Shown here one piece after another: positions 49,339 to 58,195 of a stretch of DNA of 64,000 bases. Under the pieces are notes generated by a model. That model saw only the letters and a list, made by a program, of their open reading frames with translations. It made no database searches and was not told the DNA's origin. The DNA lies in contig DASXSB010000039.1 in NCBI GenBank assembly GCA_036506275.1, forward strand, positions 62,001 to 126,000. The letters run 5' to 3'. Both the position numbers and the translations under genes were made by a program. Each line of letters starts with the position of its first letter. The stretch's first letter is position 1. The stretch is from DASXSB01 sp036506275 (GTDB lineage Bacteria > Methylomirabilota > Methylomirabilia > Rokubacteriales > CSP1-6).

Positions 49339-50688
49339 ATGCGTAACCCCCGGAAGTTAGACCGCGCGCTCGTCCTCATCGCCCTCGCGCTCGCCGTCCT
49401 CACGGCGGCGATTCCCGGCTTAGGCCAGGCCAGTGATCCGCCGATCGTGTTCGTGCACGGCAACGGCGACACCGCCGCCCTCTGGCACACGACGATCTGG
49501 CGCTTCGAGTCCAACGGCTATTTGCGTGATCGGCTGTTCGCGATCGATCTTCGCTTCCCGAGCGCGCGCACGGCGGACGCGAAGTCGCAGGACGGGCGCA
49601 CATCGGCCGACGAGGCCCGGACTCAGCTGGCCGCCTTCGTGGACGACGTGCTCGCGAAGACGGGCGCGTCGAAGGTGGCGCTCGTCGGCAACTCGCGCGG
49701 CGCCAACACCATCCGCAACTACGTCCGTTACGGCGGTGGCGCCGCGAAGACGTCGCACGTGGTGCTCGGCGGCGGCACCAACCACGGGGTGATCGTCTCC
49801 GACTCTCACCTGGTCGGGAGCGAGTTCAACGGCGCCGGCGAGGTCATGAAGCGCCTCAACGACGGCGATGAGGTGGTGGCGGGTGTCGCCTTCATGACGA
49901 TCCGCTCCGATCGCAACGACAAGTACGCGCAGCCGATGGGCGGCTCGATCGGCCTCCCCGACGTCGCCACCGGGCTCGGCTACGATGCCCCCGCGCTCAA
50001 GGGCGCCACCAACGTCGTCCTGCCGGGCGCCGATCACCGCGAGGTCTCGTACGGGCCGCGCGCGTTCGCCGAGACCTATCGTTTCATCACGGGTCGGGCC
50101 CCGGCGCGCGTGGAGATCGCGAGCGAAGCGCAGCCGATCCTGAACGGCCGCGTGACGGGTGTCACCGCCGGCGTCTACGACAACCAGCCGGTGGCGGGCG
50201 CCACGGTGGAGATCTACGCCGTCGATCCACGTACCGGGGCGCGCAGCGCGGAGCCCGCGCACCGGAAGGTCACCGGCGCCGACGGTGCCTGGGGGCCGTT
50301 CCGCGCCTCGCCCACCGCGGCGTACGAATTCGTCGTCGCCGTCCCCGGTCAGCCCATCACGCACATCTATCGTTCGCCGTTCCCGCGCGGCTCGGAGGTG
50401 ATCCACCTGCGGCCGGCGATGCTGGTCAAGGACGATGCGGGCGCGGCCGCCGTGCTGCTGATGAGTCGCCCGCGCGGATACTTCGGTCACGGGCGCGATG
50501 TCTTCATGTTCGACGGCGCCGTGCCGAGCGGCGTCACAGAAGGCGTCCCCGCCGCCTCCGTGGCGCGGCTGCGGCTTCCGGACGCCACCCCGCGTAGCGT
50601 CGCCGCGCGCTTCAACGAGGAGACGATCGTGATGCGGACGTGGCCGATGGCGGACGGCCACGTCGCGATCGCCGAGTTCCATTATTGA
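49339..50688 (+). CDS. secreted lipase-like alpha/beta hydrolase with C-terminal beta domain
   Basis: A 449-residue exported enzyme. Signal LIALALAVLTAAIPGLGQA; then VFVHGNGDTAALWHTTIW (oxyanion loop), VALVGNSRGANTIRNYV with nucleophile Ser in GNSRG, and VLPGADHREVSYGP with the catalytic His. From about residue 270 a carboxypeptidase-regulatory-like beta domain (VYDNQPVAGATVEIYAVDP) and a second beta domain follow. The layout matches two-domain bacterial lipases in which beta domains follow the catalytic unit. The stop overlaps an upstream ATG of the E1 beta frame. Confidence 0.88.
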   Translation: MRNPRKLDRALVLIALALAVLTAAIPGLGQASDPPIVFVHGNGDTAALWHTTIWRFESNGYLRDRLFAIDLRFPSARTADAKSQDGRTSADEARTQLAAFVDDVLAKTGASKVALVGNSRGANTIRNYVRYGGGAAKTSHVVLGGGTNHGVIVSDSHLVGSEFNGAGEVMKRLNDGDEVVAGVAFMTIRSDRNDKYAQPMGGSIGLPDVATGLGYDAPALKGATNVVLPGADHREVSYGPRAFAETYRFITGRAPARVEIASEAQPILNGRVTGVTAGVYDNQPVAGATVEIYAVDPRTGARSAEPAHRKVTGADGAWGPFRASPTAAYEFVVAVPGQPITHIYRSPFPRGSEVIHLRPAMLVKDDAGAAAVLLMSRPRGYFGHGRDVFMFDGAVPSGVTEGVPAASVARLRLPDATPRSVAARFNEETIVMRTWPMADGHVAIAEFHY

Positions 50689-50702
50689 TGGCGGAGGCGG
50701 TC

Positions 50703-51689
50703 ATGGGTGAGCGGGAGCTGACGTACGGAGAGGCGGTGCGGGAGGCGATCGCGGAGGAGATGCGCCGCGATCCGCGCGTGTTCCTCATCGGCGAGGACGT
50801 GGCCGAGGCCGGGCATCCGTTCAAGACGCTCGTCGGGCTCGTGAACGAGTTCGGCACCAAGCGCGTCATCGACACGCCCATCTCGGAGCCGGGCTACGCC
50901 GGCATCGGCGTCGGCGCCGCCATGACCGGCATGCGTCCCATCGTCGATGTCATGTTTGGCGACTTCATCACGCTCACCATGGACCAGATGGTGAACCAGG
51001 CCGCCAAGGCGCATTACATGTCGGGCGGCAAGATCAAGGTCCCGATCGTCTTTCGCACGACCCTCGGCGCCACCCGGCGCTCCGCCGCCCAGCACTCGCA
51101 GTCGCTTCACGCCTGGGTGAGCCACATCCCCGGCTTGAAGGTGGCGCTGCCCTCCGGTCCCTTCGAGGCGAAGGGTCTGATGAAGACGGCGATCCGGGAC
51201 GACAGCCCCGTCGTGATCTTCGAGGACAAGATGATGTACCGCGTGAAGGGGCCCGTGCCCGCCGAGGAATACACCATCCCGTTTGGCGTGGCCGAGATCA
51301 AGCGCGCGGGGGAGGACATCACGATCGTGGCCACCAGCAGCATGGTGGCGGTCGCGCTCGGCGCCGCCAAGATGCTGGAGGAGATTGGCGTCAGCGCGGA
51401 GGTGATCGACCCCCGCACCACGTGGCCGCTCGACAAGCAGGCCTTGATCGACTCCGCCAAGAAGACGTCGCGCGCGATCGTCGTGGACGAGGGCTACGAG
51501 CGCTACGGCGTCACCGCCGAGATCGCGTCCGTGATCGCGGAAGGCGCGTTCTATCACCTGGACGCGCCCGTCCGGCGGATCGGCGCCATGGACGTGCCGG
51601 TGCCGTTCTCGCCCGTGCTCGAAGACCTCACGGTGCCGTCGGAGAAGACGGTGTTCGAGACGGCGAAGGCGCTCTGCGGGAAGGCCTGA
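50703..51689 (+). CDS. 2-oxoacid/acetoin dehydrogenase E1 component, beta subunit
   Basis: A 328-residue E1 beta: LTYGEAVREAIAEEMRRDP, FLIGEDVAEAGHPF, DTPISEPGYAGIGVGAA, then PHSQSLHAW-type active-site loop (AAQHSQSLHAWVSHIPG) and VIDPRTTWPLDK near the C-terminus. ATG 50703 has GGAGG; ATG 50688 would add five residues. Its stop overlaps the E2 start (TGATG). The alpha subunit at 31596 is the only E1 alpha in the window. Confidence 0.93.
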   Translation: MGERELTYGEAVREAIAEEMRRDPRVFLIGEDVAEAGHPFKTLVGLVNEFGTKRVIDTPISEPGYAGIGVGAAMTGMRPIVDVMFGDFITLTMDQMVNQAAKAHYMSGGKIKVPIVFRTTLGATRRSAAQHSQSLHAWVSHIPGLKVALPSGPFEAKGLMKTAIRDDSPVVIFEDKMMYRVKGPVPAEEYTIPFGVAEIKRAGEDITIVATSSMVAVALGAAKMLEEIGVSAEVIDPRTTWPLDKQALIDSAKKTSRAIVVDEGYERYGVTAEIASVIAEGAFYHLDAPVRRIGAMDVPVPFSPVLEDLTVPSEKTVFETAKALCGKA

Positions 51690-53050
51690 TGCCGACCAGC
51701 GTCATCATGCCCGCGCTCGAGCTCGCCCAGGAGACGGGCAAGGTCTTGAAGTGGCTCAAAGCTCCGGGCGACTCCGTGACGAAGGGCGAGCCGATCGTCG
51801 AGATCGAGACCGACAAGGTGACCGTCGAGGTCGAAGCGCCGGCTTCGGGAGTGCTCGGCGAGATCACCGCGCACGTCGGGGACGTCGTGCCGGTGGGCAA
51901 GACGATCGCGTTGATCTTCGCGGCGGGGGAGGCGGGCGCGGCTCGCCCCGCGATGGCGTCCGCTCACGGAGCGACGGGTGCCGGCGCGGCGGCCTCGGTC
52001 GCGGGGACGCCGGGCGCGGCGGCGGACGCCGCGCGGGCGTCACCGCTCGCGCGGAAGCTCGCCGATCAGCACGGCGTCGATCTCGCCGAGGTGAAGACGA
52101 AGAGCGGACGCATCGAGAAGGCCGACGTCCTCGCCTTCGTGGAGAGCCGGAAGGCATCGAGCGCCCCCGCCGCGCGGCTGCCGGCGGCGTCGCCAAAGGC
52201 GCGACGCCTGGCCGCCGAGCGTCGTATCGACGTCAAGGTGCTCCGCGGCTCCGGTCCGGGCGGCGCAATTCTCGCGGGTGACGTTCGTGCCGCCGTTCCC
52301 GCCACGGCCGCCGCCGGGGCTCCTGCCGGGGCCGCGACCGCCGGCGCCGTGGCCGCGATCGCGACCGCAACCCCGAGCGCGGCGCCGGGCGTCAGCAACG
52401 TCTGGCGCATCATGGCCGAGCGCATGACCGCGAGCTGGACGAGCGCGCCGCACTTCTACCTGGTGCGCGAGGTCAACGTCAGCCGGCTCGTCATCTGGCG
52501 CGAGCGGGCCACGAAGCAGACGGGAGCCCGGATCACGTACACGGATCTGCTCGTGCGACTCGTGGCGGCCGCGCTCCGGCAGCACCCGCGCGTCAACGTC
52601 GCGTGGAAGGACGGTGCGCCGGTGCCCAACGCCGACGTCAACATCGGCCTCGCCGTCGCCATCGACGATGGCCTCGTCGTGCCCGTCCTCCACCGCGCCG
52701 ACACGCTGAGCCTCGCCGACATCACCGCCCGCCGCGAAGACCTCGTCTCCCGCGCCCAGGCCGGCAAGCTGCGGGCGGCCGACATCCAGGGCGGCGGCTT
52801 CACGATCAGCAACCTCGGGATGTACGGCGTGGACGCCTTCGACGCGATCATCAACCCGCCGCAGGCCGCCATTCTCGCCGTGGGCCGCATCGTGGATCGC
52901 GTGATCGCCGTCAACGGACAGGCGGTCGTGCAGCCGACGATGATCCTCACGCTGTCGTGCGACCATCGCGCCCTCGACGGCGCGCGCGGCGCACAATTCC
53001 TCGGCGCGCTCGCGGAGCTGATCGAGGAGCCGATCGCGTTGCTCGTGTGA
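51689..53050 (+). CDS. dihydrolipoamide acyltransferase (E2) with two subunit-binding domains
   Basis: A 453-residue E2. Lipoyl domain 1-75 with Lys43 in ETDKVTVEV; an Ala-rich linker; then two peripheral subunit-binding domains, ASPLARKLADQHGVDLAEVK (about 116-150) and ASPKARRLAAERRIDVKVL (about 166-205); a second Ala/Pro linker; and the catalytic domain from about 230 with SNLGMYGVDAFDAIINPPQA and the active-site DHRALDGA. Two subunit-binding domains in one chain are uncommon. No E3 gene lies nearby. Confidence 0.93.
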   Translation: MPTSVIMPALELAQETGKVLKWLKAPGDSVTKGEPIVEIETDKVTVEVEAPASGVLGEITAHVGDVVPVGKTIALIFAAGEAGAARPAMASAHGATGAGAAASVAGTPGAAADAARASPLARKLADQHGVDLAEVKTKSGRIEKADVLAFVESRKASSAPAARLPAASPKARRLAAERRIDVKVLRGSGPGGAILAGDVRAAVPATAAAGAPAGAATAGAVAAIATATPSAAPGVSNVWRIMAERMTASWTSAPHFYLVREVNVSRLVIWRERATKQTGARITYTDLLVRLVAAALRQHPRVNVAWKDGAPVPNADVNIGLAVAIDDGLVVPVLHRADTLSLADITARREDLVSRAQAGKLRAADIQGGGFTISNLGMYGVDAFDAIINPPQAAILAVGRIVDRVIAVNGQAVVQPTMILTLSCDHRALDGARGAQFLGALAELIEEPIALLV

Positions 53051-53066
53051 GGGGGGAGGCGCCATC

Positions 53067-54605
53067 GTGACTCAACCGTTTTCCATCGGTCACATCGACG
53101 TCGAGCTGACCTCGACCGGGGAGCGCGCGGAGGGCCCGCCCGATCCCGACACGCCGTTCCGCATCCTGCTTCTCGGCGATTTCACGAGGCGCCGCGGTCG
53201 TCCGGCGGCGACCCCGCGCGGCGACGCCGATCCCGTCCGCGTGGACCGGGACAACGTCGACGACGTCATCACGCGGCTGGCGCCCGAGCTCGAGCTCGAT
53301 TTCCCGGGGGCCGAATCGGGTCGCCTCGCCCTCCGCTTCCGCGCGCTCGAAGACTTTCATCCCGACCACCTCTTCGAGGCGCTCGACGTCTTCCGTACGC
53401 TGCGCAGTGCGCGCGGCCGACTGAACGATCCCGACGCCTTCAAGGCGGCGGCGGCGGAGGTACGAGCGTGGATGGGTACGGACGTCGCCGCTCCCCCGCG
53501 GCCGGCTCCCACCCGGAGCGCGGAAGCCGAGCTGAGCGAAGGCCAGCGCGTGATGCGCGAGCTGATCGAGAGCAGCGAGCAACGTGGAACGGCGGGCACG
53601 CGGAGCGACGAAGGGTGGCGCTCTTTCGTGCGCGGGATCGTGGCGCCCCATCTCGTGGCGCGCGAGGACCCGCAACGGCCGGCCCTGCTGGCCGCCGTCG
53701 ATCGCGCCAGCGCCGCCGCCATGCGCGCGGTCCTCCATCATCCGGACTTCCAGGCGCTGGAGTCGGCCTGGCGTGCCGTCGATTTTCTCGTCCGTCGCCT
53801 GGAGACGGGCACCGAGCTCCAGCTCTACCTGCTCGACCTCCCGCGGGCCGACCTCGCCGCCGCCGTCGAGGACAGCGACGGTTCCCGCGCGAGGGCGCTC
53901 CACCGGATCCTGGTCGAAGCCGCTGCCGGAACCCTTGGCGGTGTTCCGTGGGCGGTGGTGGCGGGCAACTACACGTTCGGTCCCGGTCCCAAGGACGTCG
54001 CCGCGCTCGAGATGATGGCGCGGCTGGCGCGAGAAGCGGGGGCGCCGTTCGTCGCCGCCGCCAGCCCACGGCTCGTCGGCAGCGACTCGCTGGCGGCGAC
54101 CCCTGACCCCCACGACTGGCGGCGCGCCGACGACGCGGAGACGGCCGGGTGGCGGAAGCTGCGCACGTCGGCCGACGTTGCGCACGTCGGGCTCGCGTTG
54201 CCGCGTTTCCTGTTGCGGTTGCCGTACGGCAAGGACAGCGATCCGCTGGAGACGTTCGCCTTCGAGGAGCTTCCCGCGTCGCCCGCCCACGACCATTATC
54301 TCTGGGGCAACCCGGCCTTCGCGTGCGTGGCCCTCCTCGGGGACGCCTTCAGCAAGCAGGGCTGGGCGCTCCGGCCGGGTGCCGTGCAGGAGATCGCCGA
54401 CCTTCCGCTCTACGTCGAGGAACGCGACGGCGACCGCCGCGTCAAGCCGTGCGCCGAGACGCTGCTGACGGTGCGCGCCGCCGAGATCATCCTCGAACGC
54501 GGGCTCATGCCGCTCCTCTCGTTCAAGGACGGCGACGTCGTCCGGCTGGCGCGGTTCCAGTCGATCCGCGACCCGCTCACGTCGCTACGAGGACGGTGGC
54601 GGTAA
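53067..54605 (+). CDS. TssB-TssC fusion, type VI sheath-like protein (512 aa)
   Basis: One chain that joins the two subunits of the type VI secretion contractile sheath. Residues about 25-135 are TssB/VipA-like: PFRILLLGDFTRR, PVRVDRDNVDDVITRLAPEL, ALEDFHPDHLFEALDVFRTL. Residues about 190-500 are TssC/VipB-like: AVLHHPDFQALESAWRAVDF, LHRILVEAA, PWAVVAGNYTFGPGPKDVAAL, FLLRLPYGKDSDPLETFAFEE, YLWGNPAFACVALLGDAF. A stand-alone TssC is about 490 residues, so the C-part is trimmed. No tube, baseplate, TssM or ClpV gene is adjacent; the neighbours are the E2 and a basic protein. Confidence 0.85.
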   Translation: MTQPFSIGHIDVELTSTGERAEGPPDPDTPFRILLLGDFTRRRGRPAATPRGDADPVRVDRDNVDDVITRLAPELELDFPGAESGRLALRFRALEDFHPDHLFEALDVFRTLRSARGRLNDPDAFKAAAAEVRAWMGTDVAAPPRPAPTRSAEAELSEGQRVMRELIESSEQRGTAGTRSDEGWRSFVRGIVAPHLVAREDPQRPALLAAVDRASAAAMRAVLHHPDFQALESAWRAVDFLVRRLETGTELQLYLLDLPRADLAAAVEDSDGSRARALHRILVEAAAGTLGGVPWAVVAGNYTFGPGPKDVAALEMMARLAREAGAPFVAAASPRLVGSDSLAATPDPHDWRRADDAETAGWRKLRTSADVAHVGLALPRFLLRLPYGKDSDPLETFAFEELPASPAHDHYLWGNPAFACVALLGDAFSKQGWALRPGAVQEIADLPLYVEERDGDRRVKPCAETLLTVRAAEIILERGLMPLLSFKDGDVVRLARFQSIRDPLTSLRGRWR

Positions 54606-54659
54606 CCGCAAGGCTGGTGGCATTCGCTTTGCTGAGCACGCTGATGGAGGACCGTGATC

Positions 54660-55010
54660 ATGGCGAAGCGGATGCGTCGTACCAAGAAAGAGGGTAGTGC
54701 CGAACGGCAGAGCACGACGAGTGCCTTTAGCGCGCAGGCGCGCGACATGTCCGTGAGCGCGGTGAAGGTCGCGACCGAGACCGCGCGGGCGGCGCTGGCC
54801 GGGATGCAGGAGCTCGGTCGAGTCGCCGCCGGGATGGCGGCCCCGGCCACGCGGCGGGCCGTCAGGACCGCGGGCGCGATGACCAAGGCTGCGGTCGAGA
54901 GCGCGCGGCGGCCACGATCGTTGACGCCGCCGGCGGTGCCGGCGCCGTCGCGGAGGTCGACGCGCGCGACGCCGTCCAAGCGAAAAGCGAGGACCCGGCG
55001 CGCCGCCTGA
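54660..55010 (+). CDS. basic Ala-rich protein (116 aa), phasin- or histone-like
   Basis: N-terminal AKRMRRTKKEGS, an amphipathic Ala-rich helical middle (SAVKVATETARAALAGMQEL) and a very basic Pro/Arg/Lys tail (SKRKARTRRAA). The helix resembles phasin-type or apolipoprotein-like helices; the tail resembles histone H1-like proteins. GGAGGA lies upstream of ATG 54660. Family not assigned. It follows the sheath-fusion gene by 54 bases. Confidence 0.7.
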   Translation: MAKRMRRTKKEGSAERQSTTSAFSAQARDMSVSAVKVATETARAALAGMQELGRVAAGMAAPATRRAVRTAGAMTKAAVESARRPRSLTPPAVPAPSRRSTRATPSKRKARTRRAA

Positions 55011-55016
55011 GCGGCC

Positions 55017-56654
55017 TTACTCGTCCTTGAAGAGGATCGTCGCGGCGAGGACGACGCCGCCCGCCGCCGCCAGCATGAAGAAGATGATGGCGAGGCCGGG
55101 ATAGCCGAGAATTCGGAACGACGTCTCCACCTGAATCAGCATGGCGGCGCCCACGATCAGCGCCGCCAGCAGCAGGCCGAGCGTGATGCGGTTCGCCACC
55201 TTCTGAAACCCCGCCATGAGCCGCACCTCGTCGATCGCGTCCACCTTCACCTCGAGGCGGTTGTTGGCGAGGTGATCCAGGATGCGATTGAGGCGCTCCG
55301 GCAGCCGTTCGAGCAGCTCTTTCGTCTCCAGCACCCCGCTCAGCAGATGTCCGGGCGAAAGCGACTGCACCAGCCGCTGCTGCATGATGCTGGCGGAGTG
55401 ACGGCGCACGAGCGCGTTCGGGCTGCCGGCGGGGTCGAGGCGACGCCCGATGTCGTCGAGCTGGAGCAGCGTCTTGCCGAGCATCGCCAGCTCGGGCGGC
55501 AGACGAAGCCCGCAGTCGGCCGACAGTCGCGCCAGCTCCAGCACGGAGCGACCGACTTGCAGATCCTCGGCGGTGGCATCGCGATTCTGCGCCACCAGCT
55601 CGCCCACCCGGCGCCGGAACGTCGTCTCCTCGAAACCTTCGCGCGGCTCTCCGAGCTTGATGGCGTAGGTCGCCGCTTCGTCCGGTCGCCCCTCGGTCAC
55701 GCTCAGGAGGAGCTGGAGCAGGTAGTCCTGCATGCGCGGCGTGACGCGGGCCACCATGCCGAGGTCGATGAGCGCGAGGCGGCCGTCTTCGGTGAGCAGC
55801 ACGTTACCCGGATGCGGATCGGCGTGGAAGAAGCCGTCGACAAGGACCTGCTTGAGATAGCCGGCGAAGAGCTGCTCACCGAGGGCGGCGCCGTCCAGCT
55901 CCTGCACCACCACCGGGCTCAGCGCCGTCACCTTCGTGCCCGTCACGTACTCCATCGTGAGCACGCGCGAGGTCGTGTAGTCCTCGATGGGCACCGGCAC
56001 GAAGAGGCGAGGGAAGTCGGCGAGGTTCCGACGGAGGGTGACGAGATGGCCGCCCTCCTTGATGTAGTCGAGCTCGCGGAGCAGGCTCCGGCGGAACTCG
56101 TCCAGCAACGCGACGAACTCGTAGCGACGGCCGACCTCCGTATACTTGTCGAGGAAGGCGCCGATTTCCTCCAGCGCCTCGAGGTCGTCGATCACGCGCT
56201 CGCGGACCCCGGGCCGCTGCACTTTGACGGCGACCACACGGCCGTCGCGCAGGCTCGCGCGATGGACCTGGCCGAGCGACGCCGCCGCCATCGGGGTCGA
56301 TTCGAACTCCGCGAACGCCTTCGAGAGCCGGGAGCCGAGCTCGCTGGCGACGATCCGCTCCACGTCCGCGAACGGGAACGGCTCCACCTTGTCTTGGAGT
56401 CGCGCGAGGGCGGTGAGATAGGCCGGCGGCAGGAGATCGGGGCGGCTGGCGAGGACCTGCCCGAGCTTGACGAACGTGGGTCCGAGCGCTTCGAGATCGT
56501 CGGCGAGGCTCTTCGCCTCGGCCACCATCTCCTGACCGGCGGCGCTGTCCTCGAGGACCTCATCGAGGCCGGACCCACGCACGACGTCGGTCCGCGCGTG
56601 CTTGACGAGCAGCCAGGCAATCTCCTGGTACCGCTTCAGGTGCTGCGCCTTCAC
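55017..56654 (-). CDS. UbiB/ABC1-family atypical kinase
   Basis: A 545-residue membrane-tethered ABC1 kinase-like protein. The KxGQ motif is in LGPTFVKLGQVLASRPDLLPP, the AAAS loop in STPMAAASLGQVHRA, the VAIK-type Lys in VVAVKVQRPG, the catalytic FHADPHPGN and the metal-binding IDLGMV. Two C-terminal membrane helices (ITLGLLLAALIVGAAMLIQ and IFFMLAAAGGVVLAATIL) complete the family layout. Family members support ubiquinone synthesis or lipid handling. Start GTG 56654 overlaps the binding-protein stop. Confidence 0.94.
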   Translation of the reverse strand: MKAQHLKRYQEIAWLLVKHARTDVVRGSGLDEVLEDSAAGQEMVAEAKSLADDLEALGPTFVKLGQVLASRPDLLPPAYLTALARLQDKVEPFPFADVERIVASELGSRLSKAFAEFESTPMAAASLGQVHRASLRDGRVVAVKVQRPGVRERVIDDLEALEEIGAFLDKYTEVGRRYEFVALLDEFRRSLLRELDYIKEGGHLVTLRRNLADFPRLFVPVPIEDYTTSRVLTMEYVTGTKVTALSPVVVQELDGAALGEQLFAGYLKQVLVDGFFHADPHPGNVLLTEDGRLALIDLGMVARVTPRMQDYLLQLLLSVTEGRPDEAATYAIKLGEPREGFEETTFRRRVGELVAQNRDATAEDLQVGRSVLELARLSADCGLRLPPELAMLGKTLLQLDDIGRRLDPAGSPNALVRRHSASIMQQRLVQSLSPGHLLSGVLETKELLERLPERLNRILDHLANNRLEVKVDAIDEVRLMAGFQKVANRITLGLLLAALIVGAAMLIQVETSFRILGYPGLAIIFFMLAAAGGVVLAATILFKDE

Positions 56655-58195
56655 GGCCGCTTCAGGCGGAGATCTTCGAGCGGCGCCGAGTAGGCGTAGC
56701 CCCGAATCAGATTGATGCCGCCTTCGTCGACGCTGGGCCCCACCCCCCAAATGAACGCGAGCTCGTAGATCGGAATGTGCGTGACCCGATCGTGGAGCAC
56801 CTGCTGGATCTGGTGGAGGAGTGCCTCGCGCTTCTTCACGTCCGTCTCGCGCGCCTGACGCTGGAAGAGGTCTTCGACGTCGGGCATGACGCCGGTCGTG
56901 TAGATGCCGTTCTTGCTGACGTACGCGTCGAGCCGCGTGGCGGCGTTGCCTCCCGCGCCCGTGATGCCGATGATCACGTTCTTCAACTTGCGTTCGCGCC
57001 ACGCCGTCGTGAGCGCAGCTCGCTCCATCGTGCGGATTTTCGTCCGGATACCGACGGTCTGCAGATAGGACGCCACCGCTTCGCCCATCGAGAAATACGG
57101 CGGCCATGGATAGAGATCGCCGGCGTCGAACCCGTTCGCATACCCCGCCTCCGCGAGCAGCCGCTTGGCCTTGGGCGGGTCGAAGGCGTCCGGCTCGAAG
57201 AAGCGCGAGAACTCGAGCGCGCGCGGGATGAGCGAGCCCGTCGGCTTCGAGAACCCGAGCGTCTCCGCTTGGTTGAGGGCCTGGCGATCGATGGCGTGGC
57301 TCGCCGCCTGCCGCACGCGCCGGTCGTGCCACGGCGACTTCGGGTCCCACTGATCGGGAAGGTCGATCCAGAACGTGCCCTGGGATTCCCTGGGGGCGAC
57401 GAGCTTGAAGCCCGGCGTGCGCTGGATGTCCTCCGCCACGGGACCGGTCAGCAGGTACGCGACGTCGATCTCACCCTTCTTGAGGGCGGCGGCGCGCGTG
57501 GTCTCCTCGGTGAGGCTGCGATAGACGAGTCGCTTGACGTTGGGGACCTTGCGCCAGTACCCGTCCCACGCTTCCATGACCAGCTCGACGCCGGGATTGA
57601 AGCTCACGAACTTGTAGGGGCCGGCGCCGATGGGCGCTTTCTTGAAACCGTCGTCGCCCACCTTCTCGACGTACGCCTTGGGCACGATCCACCCGGCGCC
57701 GGTGGCCGAGGTGCCGTAGAACGTCATGAAATCCGGCCACGGCTCCTTGAGATGGAAGCGCACGCGGCCGGCGTCCACGATCTCCACCTCGCGCACGCGC
57801 TCCTTGAGCAGCTTCGCCCCCGCGCCCTTGTAGCGCTCGAACGAGAACTTCACGTCGGCCGCCGTCACCGGCTCGCCATTGTGGAACTTCACGCCCTTGC
57901 GGATGACGAACTCGTACGTGAGCCCGTCCTTCGACTGCGTCCACGCCTCCGCCAGACTGGGCGTGTTGATGCCGGCCGGCATCGGCTTCACGAGGGCATC
58001 GTGCATCGCGTAGAGAACCATGAAGGGCGTGATGATGCCCTCCGTCTCGGCGGGATCGAGCCAGCGGGAGGCGAGCGTGACGTGGACGCCCCACGTCATC
58101 GTTCCTTCCGGCGCGGCGGCGGCGGGCGGACGACCGGAGAGCAGCACGGCGACACTGAGAAGGACGCTGACGAGGCGCGCGATGACGGGTCTCAT
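56651..58195 (-). CDS. peptide/nickel-type ABC substrate-binding protein (family 5), copy 2
   Basis: A 514-residue periplasmic binding protein with signal LVSVLLSVAVLLSGRPPAAA. It is a close paralogue of the protein at 26768, sharing long identical blocks (PFMVLYA-HDALVKPMP, FYGTSATGAGWIVP, GAGPYKFVSFNPGVELV, SPWHDRRVR). GGGAGGG precedes ATG 58195. It lies between a DAO-family oxidase and a UbiB-like kinase, each overlapping it by 4 bases, so all three are one translational unit. No permease is adjacent. Confidence 0.94.
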   Translation of the reverse strand: MRPVIARLVSVLLSVAVLLSGRPPAAAAPEGTMTWGVHVTLASRWLDPAETEGIITPFMVLYAMHDALVKPMPAGINTPSLAEAWTQSKDGLTYEFVIRKGVKFHNGEPVTAADVKFSFERYKGAGAKLLKERVREVEIVDAGRVRFHLKEPWPDFMTFYGTSATGAGWIVPKAYVEKVGDDGFKKAPIGAGPYKFVSFNPGVELVMEAWDGYWRKVPNVKRLVYRSLTEETTRAAALKKGEIDVAYLLTGPVAEDIQRTPGFKLVAPRESQGTFWIDLPDQWDPKSPWHDRRVRQAASHAIDRQALNQAETLGFSKPTGSLIPRALEFSRFFEPDAFDPPKAKRLLAEAGYANGFDAGDLYPWPPYFSMGEAVASYLQTVGIRTKIRTMERAALTTAWRERKLKNVIIGITGAGGNAATRLDAYVSKNGIYTTGVMPDVEDLFQRQARETDVKKREALLHQIQQVLHDRVTHIPIYELAFIWGVGPSVDEGGINLIRGYAYSAPLEDLRLKRP

